Below are positions 14,672-16,122 of a stretch of 16,122 nt of DNA, in pieces. The DNA comes from Thermoplasmata archaeon (lineage in GTDB: Archaea > Thermoplasmatota > Thermoplasmata > Thermoplasmatales > Thermoplasmataceae): the NCBI GenBank assembly GCA_021806345.1, contig JAJZXP010000317.1, forward strand, positions 1 through 16,122, written 5' to 3'. Below the pieces are notes generated by a model that made no database searches, was not told the origin of the DNA, and was given only the letters and a program-made list of their open reading frames with translations. Each line of letters opens with the position of its first letter. Positions within the stretch are counted from its first letter, which is position 1. Both the position numbers and the translations under genes were made by a program.

Positions 14672-15413
14672 AGATACTTTTCAGTTAGAAATTATTAAAG
14701 TAGGAGAAACTCAGTTTCCTGCACCTGAGGTCTACTGGATGAAAGGTTGGGGAAAATGGGAAATTCTGCAATTTCACATGATCCTTGCCCATAATTCAAA
14801 GGACAATTTATTAATAAATACAGGTATGCCACTTGATCTCTCTTACAGAAACAAAGCAATGATAAAATTTGCAGGAGAGCGTGCTTTGTTCAAATCCTAT
14901 GATTCAATCAGTCAATTAGAGAAGCATGGTTTCAGGCCCACTGATATTCGCAACGTAGCTGTGACTCCAGTGCAGGATTATACGTGCGGTCGCCTTGACG
15001 AGTTTGTAAATGCAACGATCCACATAAATAAAAAAGGGTGGATTGAGGACATTCAAGATCCGATAGACAAGGAAATAAAAGATCCGTTCTTGTATATGCC
15101 TAAAAATATACGAAATTTTGTGACCTCAAAGGGCAATGACAAAATACGCTTCTTTGATGGAACGTCCCCTGAGGTACTTCTGCCCGGTATAACTGCTATT
15201 CCGGTGGGATGTCATCATCGTTCATCAACCGCATTTGCTATCAACACAAATGATGGAATCAAAGTGTTTAGTGACGTAGTATTCAAGTACAGGAATCTTG
15301 AATCCGGCATCCCTATTGGTATCGCTGAGAACCTTCACGAATGCCTGGAAGCATACAAACTCCTTTCGCAGCTTGGGAAAGTAATGCCTGCATATGATCC
15401 AGATCTCGTATGA
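14658..15413 (+). CDS. Second metallo-beta-lactamase-fold protein with lost zinc motif
   Basis: A 251-residue paralogue of the protein at 8996-9772. They share an N-terminal KVGE-x4-PxxEVYxM block, NTGxP, a degenerate loop TPVQDYTCG (103-111) where active MBL hydrolases have THxHxDHxG, GxHHRSS (184-190), a conserved Asp206 in SDVVFK and a PxxDP ending with Tyr in place of the last ligand His. The ATG at 14658 aligns best with the paralogue. A GTG at 14640 would add six residues. It overlaps the dehydratase gene by 14 bases, so the two are translationally coupled. Position beside an aldonate dehydratase suggests a role at the sugar-lactone or sugar-acid stage, but the missing ligands make ordinary zinc-dependent lactonase activity doubtful. 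Confidence 0.7.
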   Translation: MISTEDTFQLEIIKVGETQFPAPEVYWMKGWGKWEILQFHMILAHNSKDNLLINTGMPLDLSYRNKAMIKFAGERALFKSYDSISQLEKHGFRPTDIRNVAVTPVQDYTCGRLDEFVNATIHINKKGWIEDIQDPIDKEIKDPFLYMPKNIRNFVTSKGNDKIRFFDGTSPEVLLPGITAIPVGCHHRSSTAFAINTNDGIKVFSDVVFKYRNLESGIPIGIAENLHECLEAYKLLSQLGKVMPAYDPDLV

Positions 15414-16018
15414 TTTTAAAGTAATCAGGTCATTAAGCTTTCGAGCAGGTCCAGAAGCAAGGTTACTAACTGTAACATATATGGTTTATTTAAGCCTTAA
15501 AGTAGAATAATAAATGCATATTATTAGCTTTTTTTCCACCTGTGCATTGTAAAGCTTCATCCCGTTTCCAAATTCTCTCCTAGCAGTGTCGCTCTAAGAA
15601 TTGGTGATACGCGATCTTCATCTAAAAAACAACGTTTCTAATGCGAAAGAAGGAATCTTGCCAAACCGCGAATTATAAGAGAATGAAGCCAGAGGATAGT
15701 GATCCAACATTAATCATCTATCTCTCTCATTCATGAAAAATAAAGCCCGGATGTCATAGCTATGGTGCCTGAGGAAACAATAAGTCCGTAACTTGTTATT
15801 CTCAATGACATATTTAAGCAGAAGGTTCTCGATAATATTCCGAAATTCTCACGTAATCTTGCCTAGATCGAATGTACTATCTTCCTTGCGTCTTTTTCTC
15901 TACATTTCTATGTTTTAAAGATATGTCACTAAATAGCTGTGGTTTATGCCTTTATCGTCCAAAGAACCGGACCCATAATATATATAAATATTTGTATGAA
16001 TTTGGCTTTGGGACAATA
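15414..16018. other. 605-base region without a visible gene
   Basis: After the operon come the repeated 15-mer (15478-15492) and a T7 run (15529-15535), then A/T-rich sequence with no ORF longer than about 20 codons. A strong TATA-like TATATATAAATA (15979-15990) lies near the right edge but no convincing gene follows it on either strand. The proximity of a fragment with different base composition at the edge leaves room for a mobile-element boundary here. Confidence 0.45.
15529..15535 (+). terminator. Oligo-T terminator of the enolase-superfamily operon
   Basis: A T7 run about 115 bases beyond the operon stop codon, preceded by A/T-rich sequence. It matches the T7 runs after two other genes in the window. 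Confidence 0.35.
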
Positions 16019-16122
16019 TTATTTCAGGTACAGTTCTCTGTAATCCTTGATCATCTCCGGGTCTGTGTGCCTCAGGTAGCTGTACTGCCTGAGGTTGTGC
16101 ATGTTGATCTTCAGTATCTCCT
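16019..16122 (-). CDS. C-terminal fragment of an unrecognised protein, runs off the window
   Basis: The last 33 codons of a minus-strand frame are present, ending in LRHTDPEMIKDYRELYLK and TAA at 16021-16019. Its start lies outside the window. G+C is visibly higher (about half) than in the rest of the window, and codon choice (CTG, AGG, ATC, AAC) differs from the neighbours, which may mean a mobile element or another transferred gene. I do not recognise the family; a transposase or recombinase tail is only a guess from composition. The coding sequence also contains a strong inverted repeat, CCTCAGG (16070-16076) / CCTGAGG (16088-16094). Confidence 0.45.
   Translation of the reverse strand, partial: EILKINMHNLRQYSYLRHTDPEMIKDYRELYLK

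Noticed and set aside
1..16122. CRISPR array, insertion sequence or prophage
   Set aside because: No regularly spaced direct repeats, no complete transposase or integrase and no phage structural genes are visible.

Overview
The window looks like chromosomal DNA from an archaeon, most likely of the Thermoplasmatales type. The evidence is moderate-to-low G+C content, frequent AGA/AGG/ATA codons, and TATA-like boxes centred about 25-29 bases upstream of start codons with little or no leader. There is also an HTH_10 (bacterio-opsin-activator type) regulator and an archaeal-style 2-keto-3-deoxy-sugar-acid aldolase. No rRNA, tRNA, CRISPR array or complete mobile element is visible.

Layout. (1) 207-2905: a DapA-family aldolase (+) converges on an AldA-type aldehyde dehydrogenase (-). 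(2) 2906-4346: a divergent promoter region with a 12-bp palindrome, then a ketol-acid reductoisomerase paralogue lacking the usual catalytic histidine. (3) 4347-5306: almost 1 kb without a convincing gene, holding a T-run, an imperfect hairpin and one possible 56-codon ORF. (4) 5307-12068: an HTH_10 regulator (-) divergent from a tight six-gene operon (+): sugar-porter-type MFS transporter, MaoC-like hydratase, GH88-like hydrolase, degenerate metallo-beta-lactamase-fold protein, CaiB/BaiF-type CoA-transferase and zinc-type alcohol dehydrogenase. Four of its five junctions overlap or lie within 3 nt. (5) 12471-15413: a second DapA-family lyase (-) divergent from a two-gene operon of an L-rhamnonate-dehydratase-like enolase-superfamily enzyme and a second degenerate MBL-fold protein. 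(6) 15414-16122: mostly empty, with the C-terminal end of an unrecognised minus-strand gene at the edge.

The genes read as a catabolic region for uronic or deoxy-sugar acids. A sugar-acid dehydratase, two Schiff-base keto-acid lyases and an AldA-type dehydrogenase fit a non-phosphorylative route: aldonate to 2-keto-3-deoxy-aldonate, to pyruvate plus (lact)aldehyde, to an acid. L-rhamnose is one plausible substrate. The central operon adds uptake, a GH88-like step and a CoA-thioester branch (CoA-transferase plus hydratase) that this textbook route does not need. The most unusual feature is the pair of MBL-fold paralogues, one in each operon. Both have lost the HxHxDH zinc motif but share a GxHHRSS motif and a later Asp. 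Substrates and reactions of the whole set are inferred, not shown.
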